From a virus, in IMG/VR virus record IMGVR_UViG_3300025759_000528, positions 1 through 27,930 of that record: a stretch of DNA of 27,930 bases. The stretch is one strand, 5' to 3'. A program made the position numbers and the translations under genes. Of this stretch, positions 21,422 through 27,930 are shown piece after piece (within the stretch, counting starts at the first letter, position 1; each line of letters begins with the position of its first letter). The notes under the pieces are model-generated. The model made no database searches and was not told where the DNA came from. It was given only the letters and a program-made list of their open reading frames with translations.

Positions 21422-21423
21422 AG

Positions 21424-21454
21424 AAAAAAAGACAGTGTGAAACACACTGCCTTT
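21424..21454 (-). terminator. Intrinsic terminator between the 222-aa gene and terL
   Basis: A 12-bp stem with one GU (21428-21439 with 21443-21454), a three-base loop, then seven U residues in the minus transcript. Strong. Confidence 0.88.
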
Positions 21455-21458
21455 TAGT

Positions 21459-22127
21459 TTAAACGCCTGCTAATTTTTTAATTCTTGAAAGATCAGCACT
21501 TTCCATTTCAAGTGAACCTTCAAGGTGTGCTCTACCATCTTCTTGCATACCTTGTTCACTGAACTGAACTTCTGTGCCAATCAGATCACTGACAAATTCT
21601 TCAAAACCACTATCTGTGTAAACTGTCCAAGGACCGTCGTGCATAACAACTACTTCAATCATACCATCTCGTTCTTCAACTTCGTAGTCAGTCATTGTAA
21701 CACTAGGTGGATTTTCACCATCTCTGTCCCAAATACTGTCGCCTGCTAATTTAATAGGCTGTGGCAAACTAGCATATCCTGGGCCTTGTTTGCTTGCTTT
21801 TGCTGGATTATAATCTGGTGCATTTTCTTTTTTAATCATTTTTTCCCAACTTTTTCTATTGGGAATTTTGAGTAGCTTTGACCATTCCTCATCACTAGGA
21901 ACCATCGATTCGTCTGTCATTGATGCGCTCATAAGACCTTCATCTAGTGCATTTGCTGCTTTAGCTAATCCTTCTACTGCTTCTGCAAGCCAAGCAACGT
22001 CTCCGCCACTTTCTGAAACAGCGTTCCACATTTTACCTTCATTGCGAAATACTTTGATTAAACGATCAATTTGCGCAGTTGCGCCTTCTATTGTTTTTTG
22101 AATTTTTTGTTCTTGGCTTGTAGACAT
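21459..22127 (-). CDS. Hypothetical protein with C-terminal IKKLAGV (222 aa)
   Basis: 222 residues: a helical N-terminal third (to about 75), a linker, then a beta-rich acidic section (DYEVEERDGMIEVVVMHDGP) and a C-terminal DLSRIKKLAGV. The terminal LAGV recalls the LAGL ends of the neighbouring 224-aa protein. No domain recognised. It is last before a strong terminator, with AGGATTATAAC before the ATG, so it completes the operon gp4-gp16-ORFs. Possibly a head or assembly factor by context. Confidence 0.75.
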   Translation of the reverse strand: MSTSQEQKIQKTIEGATAQIDRLIKVFRNEGKMWNAVSESGGDVAWLAEAVEGLAKAANALDEGLMSASMTDESMVPSDEEWSKLLKIPNRKSWEKMIKKENAPDYNPAKASKQGPGYASLPQPIKLAGDSIWDRDGENPPSVTMTDYEVEERDGMIEVVVMHDGPWTVYTDSGFEEFVSDLIGTEVQFSEQGMQEDGRAHLEGSLEMESADLSRIKKLAGV

Positions 22128-22129
22128 TG

Positions 22130-22804
22130 TTATAATCCTGCTAGTTGTTTGAGTACATCGATATCATCTGTCAGAGAATCTGCTGTAGTAGAGTCCATCT
22201 TTACTGGATATGTTTTACCGTTAAAGCTAAATGACTTCTTGCCATCTTTTTTAGCATTAGCTGCCGCTGTGTTGAATGCATTATCTTCTTCAACATCATC
22301 TTCGTCAACTACTGCTTCTTCTACAGTTTCTTCAACTGATTCATTTGTTGCACTGCATCCACTATGACAGTTGCAGTCTGGACCACAGTCGCCGCCGCAT
22401 GAACAACTATCATCACAACCACATGCATGTGCTTCTGTTACTACTTGATTTTGTGCAGCTTTGTACTGTGCATATGCTTCAGTAATATCTTCCACATTGT
22501 GGTCTTCATAAACTTTTGTTTCATCTACAGTTACATGATCACCATTGGCTCCCAAGTATCTGCGTAGGCTTAGGTCAGCAGGACTACCCAATGTGCCTTT
22601 GTATTCTTCTGGCTCACCGCTGTAGTGGTCACCACTGTTTTGGTAGCCTTCTTCTTCTACAGCTTCTTCGCCTTGTAGTTGATTCAACTGCTCTGGAGTT
22701 ACCAATGCAATCAATGTTCTCATACCGTCGTTTGGCTGTTCTTGCACTGGTGTGTCAGCTGATTTACTAAGTCCTGCTAATTTAATTAAATCATCTAAAT
22801 TCAT
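22130..22804 (-). CDS. Hypothetical protein with eight-cysteine metal-binding-like insert (224 aa)
   Basis: 224 residues. It begins LDDLIKLAGL and ends IDVLKQLAGL. Between residues 126 and 150 lies a dense cluster: C128, C130, C134, C136, C140, C144, C146 and C150 with H126 and H147, spaced C-x-C-x3-C-x-C-x3-C-x3-C-x-C-x3-C. This is metallothionein-like and suggests metal binding. The remainder is acidic and disordered-looking, with a short FSFNGKTYPVKM strand near the C-terminus. It sits between gp16 and gp17. Function unknown; a prohead core or maturation protein is one guess. Confidence 0.75.
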   Translation of the reverse strand: MNLDDLIKLAGLSKSADTPVQEQPNDGMRTLIALVTPEQLNQLQGEEAVEEEGYQNSGDHYSGEPEEYKGTLGSPADLSLRRYLGANGDHVTVDETKVYEDHNVEDITEAYAQYKAAQNQVVTEAHACGCDDSCSCGGDCGPDCNCHSGCSATNESVEETVEEAVVDEDDVEEDNAFNTAAANAKKDGKKSFSFNGKTYPVKMDSTTADSLTDDIDVLKQLAGL

Positions 22805-22808
22805 TGTC

Positions 22809-23303
22809 TCACACCTTGTATTCTGTTGTTAGTTCTGCGCCTTTGGCGTCTTTTAGCATTTTTTCATTATATGCATCACCGTAATGATCTTCTGCATTGA
22901 TCTTTTCAGCTTCACTATAATCAGCGTCTGCTAATACGCTGGTTGCTTCTTCATCTGATTCTTCTTCAACTTCCCAAAGTTCTTCTGCTTCGTTCATGTT
23001 GTTTACAATCATGCTGCCCAAGCTGCAACCACAAATGCTTGCAATTTCTTCGTGCAAACTGCTAGGTGTTGCTGGTAATTTAGTAGCAAAATCATATATG
23101 TAAACTTCTTGAGCACCTACGTCTGCAAAACCACGTGGTTTGTGCATAATAGTTTTCTTCGGCGAGCCCATGCTTTCCATGTTGTATTTTTTCATATGGT
23201 TTTCAATTCTGTCCATATGGTCATCTGAAATCTCGTGCAGACTACGAAGTCTGAACTCATAGGTTTTTTCAGATTCAGCTAGATATTGTTTCAAACTTTT
23301 CAT
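22809..23303 (-). CDS. Conserved T4-like hypothetical protein (164 aa)
   Basis: 164 residues. The start MKSLKQYLAESEKTYEFRL, a signature I associate with a protein family of T4-like marine phages, is followed by an alpha/beta section and a long acidic tail (LWEVEEESDEEATSV onwards). The YIYDFATKLPATPSS segment is family-like. A late-type GATAAATA (23325-23332) is 21 nt upstream and AAGGAAAT precedes the ATG. Expected to be a virion or capsid-assembly protein; not proven. Confidence 0.75.
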   Translation of the reverse strand: MKSLKQYLAESEKTYEFRLRSLHEISDDHMDRIENHMKKYNMESMGSPKKTIMHKPRGFADVGAQEVYIYDFATKLPATPSSLHEEIASICGCSLGSMIVNNMNEAEELWEVEEESDEEATSVLADADYSEAEKINAEDHYGDAYNEKMLKDAKGAELTTEYKV

Positions 23304-23323
23304 CGCGATTTCCTTAACTGTAG

Positions 23324-23821
23324 TTATTTATCAGAGTTATTCATTTTATTAATAACAGCATTAATCAATGCATTGCGGTCTTCAAACTCTTCTGCTTCGC
23401 CTTGTATGCTGGTATCTCCACGAGATTTAGCTTCTTGTGCATCAAATTTGGCTTTTTGCAGTTGTAGTTGTACCATCTTGAGTTTTTTATCCATCTTTGC
23501 TGTTTTAGCAGTGATGGCGTTGGTCATCATTTTACTTGCTGTGTCAAAAATAGCAGCCGCATGTCTATCTTCTACGTTTTGTCCTAAATCCATGAGATCT
23601 TGGAAGGCATGCATTGCTTTTTGTGCATAGTTATCCATGTCAGCATCCAATGCTTCTAAATCTCTAACCATTGGTAATGCAGCATCAATTTTGTCAGCTA
23701 CGTCCAATTGTTGTTGTAACTGTGCTAGATCTAATCCAGTTTCTTCCTGCTTGACGGGCTCATCTTCGTATTCTTTTTCCATTGGAGGCAAATCGAATAC
23801 GTCTTCAATTTTTTTGTTCAT
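23324..23821 (-). CDS. 16: Terminase small subunit gp16-like (TerS)
   Basis: 165 residues (T4 gp16 164). A disordered acidic start with DVFDLPPMEKEYEDEP, then a long helical hairpin (about 60-135) in which DADMDNYAQKAM, FQDLMDLGQNVEDRHAA and IFDTASKMMTNAI correspond to the coiled-coil core of gp16-type TerS. TerS forms a ring that recognises concatemeric DNA and stimulates gp17. The ATG has AGAGGAAAAG upstream and overlaps the gp4 stop, so the two are coupled. Assignment is by pattern, moderately sure. Confidence 0.72.
   Translation of the reverse strand: MNKKIEDVFDLPPMEKEYEDEPVKQEETGLDLAQLQQQLDVADKIDAALPMVRDLEALDADMDNYAQKAMHAFQDLMDLGQNVEDRHAAAIFDTASKMMTNAITAKTAKMDKKLKMVQLQLQKAKFDAQEAKSRGDTSIQGEAEEFEDRNALINAVINKMNNSDK
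23325..23332 (-). promoter_or_regulatory. Late-type promoter for the gp16-gp17 interval genes
   Basis: GATAAATA on the minus strand, overlapping the end of terS and 21 nt before the ATG at 23303. Confidence 0.5.
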
Positions 23822-24261
23822 TTTCTTTTCCTCTTTTTAGGCTGATTGAACAACTCGTTTTCTGTTAGCACTCTAAATCCAACACCCTGTCTTTGACAGT
23901 ATACTTTAGCAGCTTGCCATTTGGCTTCATTTACGATTGCTTGTGCTTTTTGTACTGTGCTTCTAGCATGAGCCAGTGTTTGACCAGCAGGTTTAATCTC
24001 AATCATTTCTGCTTTGCGCTGTTTGTTCTTATCTTCATACACTATAAAAAAGTCTGGGACATAGTGTGTATTCTTACCTGTTGCTGGATTTCTATAAGGT
24101 ATTCTGTGTGCTTCACTAGCCCATGCTAGTATATTAGGATGTTCATCTAATAACCGCATAAACTTTAATTCCCATCCACTACGATATTTTGGACGGTGCT
24201 TGCCCACATACTTGCGAGGGTTTTTAACTTCGTATATGCCTTGTTGGAATTTATTTGCCAT
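23818..24261 (-). CDS. 4: Head-completion nuclease (T4 gp4/gp50-like, TnsA-like)
   Basis: 147 residues (T4 gp4 150). The order IYEVKNPRKYVGKHRPKYRSGWELKFMR, then WASEAHRIPYRNPATG, HYVPDFFIVYEDK and MIEIKPAGQ is the T4 gp4 pattern. The conserved PD-x-(15-25)-E-x-K motif is P-D at VPDFF and E-I-K in IEIKP, as in TnsA-like nucleases. gp4 finishes the packaged head before tail joining. A late-type AATAAATA lies eight bases before the ATG, and there is no Shine-Dalgarno sequence. Confidence 0.9.
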   Translation of the reverse strand: MANKFQQGIYEVKNPRKYVGKHRPKYRSGWELKFMRLLDEHPNILAWASEAHRIPYRNPATGKNTHYVPDFFIVYEDKNKQRKAEMIEIKPAGQTLAHARSTVQKAQAIVNEAKWQAAKVYCQRQGVGFRVLTENELFNQPKKRKRK

Positions 24262-24269
24262 TCTAGCAG

Positions 24270-24277
24270 TATTTATT
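24270..24277 (-). promoter_or_regulatory. Late-type promoter close to the gp4 start
   Basis: AATAAATA on the minus strand, eight bases before the ATG at 24261. Predicted leader length is zero to three bases. Confidence 0.5.
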
Positions 24278-24279
24278 AA

Positions 24280-25137
24280 TCAAAATATTTGATCAATAAT
24301 CTTAGATACTACATAAGTAACACCGGCTCTATTAATTAACTGTTCGGTTGATGAATTATAGTTGCCATCAAATAATCTAATAGCTGCGGCGGCTGCTACT
24401 GTAGTAGCAACAGCTCTACCCGAAACTGTTGCTGCTTCTCTGCCACCATCAACTGCTTGAGCATCTGCTGCTTGACTGCTACTTGCGCCCAGAGGTTCGA
24501 TATTAACATGTTCTGGTTGAAACTGTACTGTGTATTGTAGAGGATTGCTGTCACTGTAATCTAGTCTGTCATGATTAACATTGGTCATCATACAGTTAAA
24601 CATTCTAATTATTCTACCACCTTGTGCAGTGTCTTGTTGTTTAATAATGATTTCTTCAAAGAAAAATCTTTGATCATCTGGTATAGTTCTTGCACCATAA
24701 GGACTTGCTCCGCCACTTGCAAAACCACCATTGATTACATCATATGCACCTGCAGTGGTACTGTCAAGCTGATGTCCGTGAAAGTAATGTTGTGCATAAG
24801 CCATTAACAAAAAGTTAAATTGATTGTCTTTGGTATCGTAAAATAAAATGTTAATGGGTGGCGAATCCATTCTAGTAGGAACATATCTAGGTCTGTTGTA
24901 TTGATTTAGTCTAACCACACCATAATCAAAGTCTGGGAGACCTACACTTGAAACTCTATCAAATGTAAAGGCTCTCCCAAAACTTTCATCAATCAAAGGA
25001 ACTGTAGGATTTAGTATAAAGCTCACGCTAAAATTATATTTTAGTCTTGGAATACCTGTAAGCACATTACTTCCGTGTTGCACTCCAAACTTATCAGCGG
25101 CGGCATTATACGGGCCAGTATTACTAATCAGTCCCAT
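24280..25137 (-). CDS. Tail-tube-fold protein, possibly a gp54-type baseplate/tube initiator
   Basis: 285 residues. Beta-rich core YNFSVSFILNPTVPL to LLMAYAQHYF (about 33-115) looks like the tube fold of gp19 and its relatives, including a phrase INILFYDTKDNQFN with the expected strand-turn. It then has a Gly/Ser/Ala-rich section and a C-terminal alanine-rich helix (VATTVAAAAAIRLF). It follows gp19 directly and precedes gp4. T4 gp54, which starts the tail tube on the baseplate, has this fold; a gp3-type tail-end protein is the other option. Confidence 0.6.
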   Translation of the reverse strand: MGLISNTGPYNAAADKFGVQHGSNVLTGIPRLKYNFSVSFILNPTVPLIDESFGRAFTFDRVSSVGLPDFDYGVVRLNQYNRPRYVPTRMDSPPINILFYDTKDNQFNFLLMAYAQHYFHGHQLDSTTAGAYDVINGGFASGGASPYGARTIPDDQRFFFEEIIIKQQDTAQGGRIIRMFNCMMTNVNHDRLDYSDSNPLQYTVQFQPEHVNIEPLGASSSQAADAQAVDGGREAATVSGRAVATTVAAAAAIRLFDGNYNSSTEQLINRAGVTYVVSKIIDQIF

Positions 25138-25149
25138 TGGTTATCCTAA

Positions 25150-25749
25150 TTAAGTACCAGCGCCTGTTGCGTTGCTAACTGTCTGATCAGGTGTTTCGCC
25201 TGTTAGTGTAGCGTTACCTGCTGCATCGTAAATTTCAGCATTGTCGTAACGAATACTCACAGTAACCTGTACTTGATCACTGTTTGAGTATGCCATATCA
25301 CCATACTGAATATTTGCAATGTAGCAACCTGCTAGTTCAAATGTATCCAGTACACCTGGTGTTGGATTTGCGCCATCTAAACTTTCTACTACCATTTGGA
25401 ACTTGTAACCACTGCCTGCTCTTGAACTTGCTTGGTTAGCATGATCAACTTGTCTGTTGAGTTGATTGTTTAGTTCTCTAAGCACTGCACTGTCTACATC
25501 ATCTCTGAGTACAACTGTTACAGGATCCCATGTGTGTTTACCTGCTAGATAAATTCTCGAATTATATGCGTCTACCATTACTTCATCATGAGTTAAACTT
25601 GGTCTTGTTACACTGATAACACTTCTAGTGGGTACACCACTAAATGATTCACCAATAAAGTTCACTCTAAAACGATAAGCAAGTTTGGGCATAATAGTTG
25701 TGGTGTTGCCTTGATTGTCTGGAACACCAAGTGTTGTTATAACTGCCAT
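25150..25749 (-). CDS. 19: Tail tube protein gp19
   Basis: 199 residues (T4 gp19 163, so about 36 longer). PKLAYRFRVNFIG near the start and the alternating strands to VQVTVSIRYDNAEIY are typical of gp19-type tube subunits. The last 25 residues are a Thr/Gly/Ala-rich tail. It forms the inner tube of the contractile tail inside the gp18 sheath. AAGGAGATAGAG precedes the ATG, and the late octamer CATAAATA is 29 nt upstream. The terminator at 25797-25826 separates it from gp18, so it has its own late promoter. Confidence 0.9.
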   Translation of the reverse strand: MAVITTLGVPDNQGNTTTIMPKLAYRFRVNFIGESFSGVPTRSVISVTRPSLTHDEVMVDAYNSRIYLAGKHTWDPVTVVLRDDVDSAVLRELNNQLNRQVDHANQASSRAGSGYKFQMVVESLDGANPTPGVLDTFELAGCYIANIQYGDMAYSNSDQVQVTVSIRYDNAEIYDAAGNATLTGETPDQTVSNATGAGT

Positions 25750-25778
25750 CTCTATCTCCTTGTAATACCGGCTAGTAG

Positions 25779-25786
25779 TATTTATG
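25779..25786 (-). promoter_or_regulatory. Late-type promoter for gp19
   Basis: CATAAATA on the minus strand, 29 nt before the gp19 ATG and just downstream of the gp18 terminator. Confidence 0.65.
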
Positions 25787-25796
25787 ATTTTCAGTC

Positions 25797-25826
25797 AAAA
25801 AATTAGGCGCCCTTGAGCGCCTAATT
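25797..25826 (-). terminator. Intrinsic terminator after tail sheath gp18
   Basis: A ten-base-pair stem (AATTAGGCGC, 25801-25810, with 25817-25826), a six-base loop and a transcript that continues as TTTTTTGACTG. Strong. Confidence 0.88.
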
Positions 25827-25846
25827 AAGTATTAAGTTAATTTTTT

Positions 25847-27930
25847 TTAGTTTGTTGTTGACAATGCACCAGTATTCACCAGTCTAATTGGGACATAAAT
25901 GAATTCTGCTGCTTTTGCAGGTTCAATCGCAACATCTACATAGAATTCGTTGCGATCTATTCTTGCAGGTGTATTGTTTGATTCGTCACATACAACTGCA
26001 AAGTCGTTGAGACCTCTGCGGCTTAGTATGTCTGCCAAGAACCGTTCAAATGCAATTTTTGCTCTTGCTCTTGTTTGTGCATCATTGATTTCAAACAAGA
26101 ACGGACGAGCTAGTTCATCAAAACGATCTCTCAGATATGCTACCAATCTAGCAACATTCACCCGATCCAATGCACTTGTTGTTGTGTGCAGTGTTTTCTG
26201 ACCAAATACAATTGTACCTTGTCCAACAAATGTAGTAATTGGATTAAGTTTGACTGTGTACATCGCATCACGTTGTCCTTGACTCAATGCAATAGCTTTG
26301 AATTCATTTTCTGTTGTGATATAACCAACACTGCTTGCATTTTGTACAACACCTCTGGTAGTACCAGCTGGTGCAAACCACTGGAAGCTGATGTTGTCGT
26401 TGTATGCATATGTGTAAAGTGCCATGTGACTTGGCGGAACAATAACAGTATTACCATTTAATGGTTCTGTTGTTGCACCTGCAGGATAGTAAACTGCACT
26501 ATAAGTGTTGTTGGTTACTAGTCCATCTTCGCCATTTTCACTGGCTGTGTTGCTGTTTTGTACCCAACTGATAACATCTGTTGGATTTTTACGCATTGGT
26601 GTATCAACAATAATAAATGCTGTTTCGCCTCTGTCACTGTTTAGTGTGACCATTTCATCCACTAGTTCTGGATAGTTAGGTGCAGCAATTAGACTGAATC
26701 TGTTGCCTGGATCTCTGAGATCTGTGCCTGCTGCTACGGCTTGCATCGCTGTTGCAATAACACCACGTTGTGCATAACGTCCAAAACGTCCGCTGCCGTC
26801 TGCATGATTGCTTGCGCCATTTCTCCATGCTGTGCCGTTCCATGTTCTCACAGTGTTTTTACTCTGTGCCATGTTAACCGCTACCATTCCTGCTGGATAA
26901 ACAGTTGCACTAGGTGCGCCTGTAATTGGTGCTCCTCCGCCAGCTGTATCAAAAAAGTCTGCAAATATCACACCTGTTGTGGTTGTCTGGTCTGTGTTAT
27001 CGTGTGTAACCCATGCACTACCGTTGTATACTTTGATTTTTGGATAATCACGCTCGTTAGCTTGTCCACTAGCTGCTAGTGTTGTGTCAACCCAAATGTC
27101 ACCTACTGCTAGTGCATTACCTGCTGCATCTGTGGTTGGTTGTGTGGTTGAATACACAACATCTGCCACTGCAACCCATGCACCGCCAACTTGACGATAT
27201 AGGTCTAAACTGTTGATTGTGTTGTCAAACCAGTATGTACCTGTTGCTGTTGTTGCTGTTGGCTGAGCTGCTGAAGCGTTCAAGTCTGTTGCTGTTAGTG
27301 CGCCTGCAGCGCCGTTGGCGTCTACTTCACGCACAACAATTGATGATTTTGTGTCTGCTTGTTGATCCAGCAACAAGTTACCAGTTGTAGCTGAACTTGC
27401 TGTTAATACTGTAGTACTTGAACCATCTTGTGGCACAAAATCACCTATTACAGCAATGCCATCTGCTTGTGTAGTGCTAACACCTTGTACTGTTTTTTGT
27501 ACAAAAACACCCACACTTGAATCGTAGCTGTAAACTTTAAGATCAATACCATTGCCTAAGCGTGTGGTTTTGATCCAAATATCACCTGCACTAGGCGCCG
27601 CTGGTGGACTATAGTGAGGGGCATATGTTACTGCTTCGCCTGTGCTTATGCCTGTTGACTGATCTACAAGTTGCCAGGATCCACTTACACCATACACGTA
27701 TTCAATGCCCAGTTGACGATCTGCACTTGTTGATGTTTCGTTGTCAACATGTACAACAACACGGAATGTACCGTTTATCGTCGGACTTCCTCCGCCTGTT
27801 GGTGTGTGAACATTGCCAACAATATCGCTGCCGTCGTCTGCATTGATTTCAATTGAAGGAATTTTTACTTCCCACTTGCTTGTAGTGTCGTTCCATTGAT
27901 GGATACCAAAAGCACTACCATCTGTGTCTA
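25847..27930 (-). CDS. 18: Tail sheath protein gp18, N-terminus cut by window edge
   Basis: At least 694 residues; the frame is open to the right edge, so a GTG at 27697 is an internal codon, not the start. The C-terminal part (ALDRVNVARLVAYLRDRFDE, then FEINDAQTRARAKIAFERFL and the end RIDRNEFYVDVAIEPAKAAEFI) is the conserved sheath core that contracts the tail. Amino-terminal to it lie several repeated modules with GDIWxxTT and lYxYNGxAWV-like strands, which look like an inserted surface domain. T4 gp18 has 659 residues; this one is longer. Followed by a strong terminator. Confidence 0.9.
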   Translation of the reverse strand, partial: DTDGSAFGIHQWNDTTSKWEVKIPSIEINADDGSDIVGNVHTPTGGGSPTINGTFRVVVHVDNETSTSADRQLGIEYVYGVSGSWQLVDQSTGISTGEAVTYAPHYSPPAAPSAGDIWIKTTRLGNGIDLKVYSYDSSVGVFVQKTVQGVSTTQADGIAVIGDFVPQDGSSTTVLTASSATTGNLLLDQQADTKSSIVVREVDANGAAGALTATDLNASAAQPTATTATGTYWFDNTINSLDLYRQVGGAWVAVADVVYSTTQPTTDAAGNALAVGDIWVDTTLAASGQANERDYPKIKVYNGSAWVTHDNTDQTTTTGVIFADFFDTAGGGAPITGAPSATVYPAGMVAVNMAQSKNTVRTWNGTAWRNGASNHADGSGRFGRYAQRGVIATAMQAVAAGTDLRDPGNRFSLIAAPNYPELVDEMVTLNSDRGETAFIIVDTPMRKNPTDVISWVQNSNTASENGEDGLVTNNTYSAVYYPAGATTEPLNGNTVIVPPSHMALYTYAYNDNISFQWFAPAGTTRGVVQNASSVGYITTENEFKAIALSQGQRDAMYTVKLNPITTFVGQGTIVFGQKTLHTTTSALDRVNVARLVAYLRDRFDELARPFLFEINDAQTRARAKIAFERFLADILSRRGLNDFAVVCDESNNTPARIDRNEFYVDVAIEPAKAAEFIYVPIRLVNTGALSTTN

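Noticed and set aside
21409-21447. Upstream start for terL with hydrophobic N-terminus (MCFTLSFFLIS)
   Set aside because: It is encoded by the terminator hairpin and its U-tract; TerL proteins have no signal peptide.
27695-27697. GTG as tail-sheath start
   Set aside because: The frame stays open to the window edge with a similar repeat pattern upstream, so the gene is cut by the boundary.
1-27930. CRISPR arrays, insertion sequences, integrase or attachment sites
   Set aside because: No regularly spaced direct repeats, transposase or integrase motifs were seen; the low-complexity stretch at 17400-17560 is the Pro/Ala linker of gp32.

Overview
The window looks like a piece of a T4-like marine myovirus genome (caudovirus of the pelagiphage/cyanophage-like T4 superfamily). 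It encodes recognisable homologues of T4 gp41 (partial), gp61, UvsW, UvsY, UvsX, gp32, gp17, gp16, gp4, gp19 and gp18 (partial), plus a probable gp62. They are AT-rich, tightly packed, often overlap by 1-8 nt, and are almost all on the minus strand. Host and exact phage cannot be read from the sequence; a marine alphaproteobacterial host is a guess from family resemblance.

Layout, left to right; minus-strand transcription runs right to left. 1-1770: replicative helicase N-terminus, a small ORF, primase. 1780-3718: a structural-looking protein, the only plus-strand gene, and a PhyH-type 2OG-Fe(II) dioxygenase. 3720-7663: an overlapping block holding a miniature C-family DNA-polymerase (DnaE) palm-like protein, a zinc-finger protein, a probable clamp-loader small subunit, two small ORFs and UvsW. 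7695-8684: a coiled-coil peptide and an SGNH-like hydrolase. 8685-10624: a terminator with two further stem-loops, an AAA+ ATPase and its partner ORF. 10681-14117: five tRNA genes (Trp, Ser, Thr, Met/Ile2, Arg) interspersed with small ORFs. 14198-15458: an AT-rich glycosyltransferase-like pair. 15467-18385: UvsY, a small ORF, UvsX and gp32. 18479-27930: virion and packaging genes, in transcription order gp18, gp19, a tube-like protein, gp4 nuclease, gp16 TerS, three ORFs, gp17 TerL and a 452-aa ORF.

Two promoter classes are visible. Host sigma70-type promoters (TTGACA, 16-17 nt spacer, TATNAT) precede primase, UvsW, gp32, the ATPase and its partner, the small-ORF operons and the tRNAs: early/replication genes. 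T4-late-type octamers (TATAAATA and variants such as CATAAATA, AATAAATA, GATAAGTA) precede virion, packaging and cargo genes. gp32 has both.

The main unusual features are: (1) a 189-aa ORF that keeps the DnaE catalytic triad but is about one sixth of DnaE length; (2) both promoter classes sometimes sit exactly where transcription would begin at the A of the start codon, in genes without a Shine-Dalgarno sequence, implying leaderless phage mRNAs; (3) four sigma70 promoters share an initial transcribed sequence GTAAGTTG, and three of them carry a palindrome AAGANNTCTT between -35 and -10; (4) a pair of large-loop hairpins lies before the ATPase terminator; (5) an eight-cysteine metallothionein-like insert lies in an ORF between gp16 and gp17.
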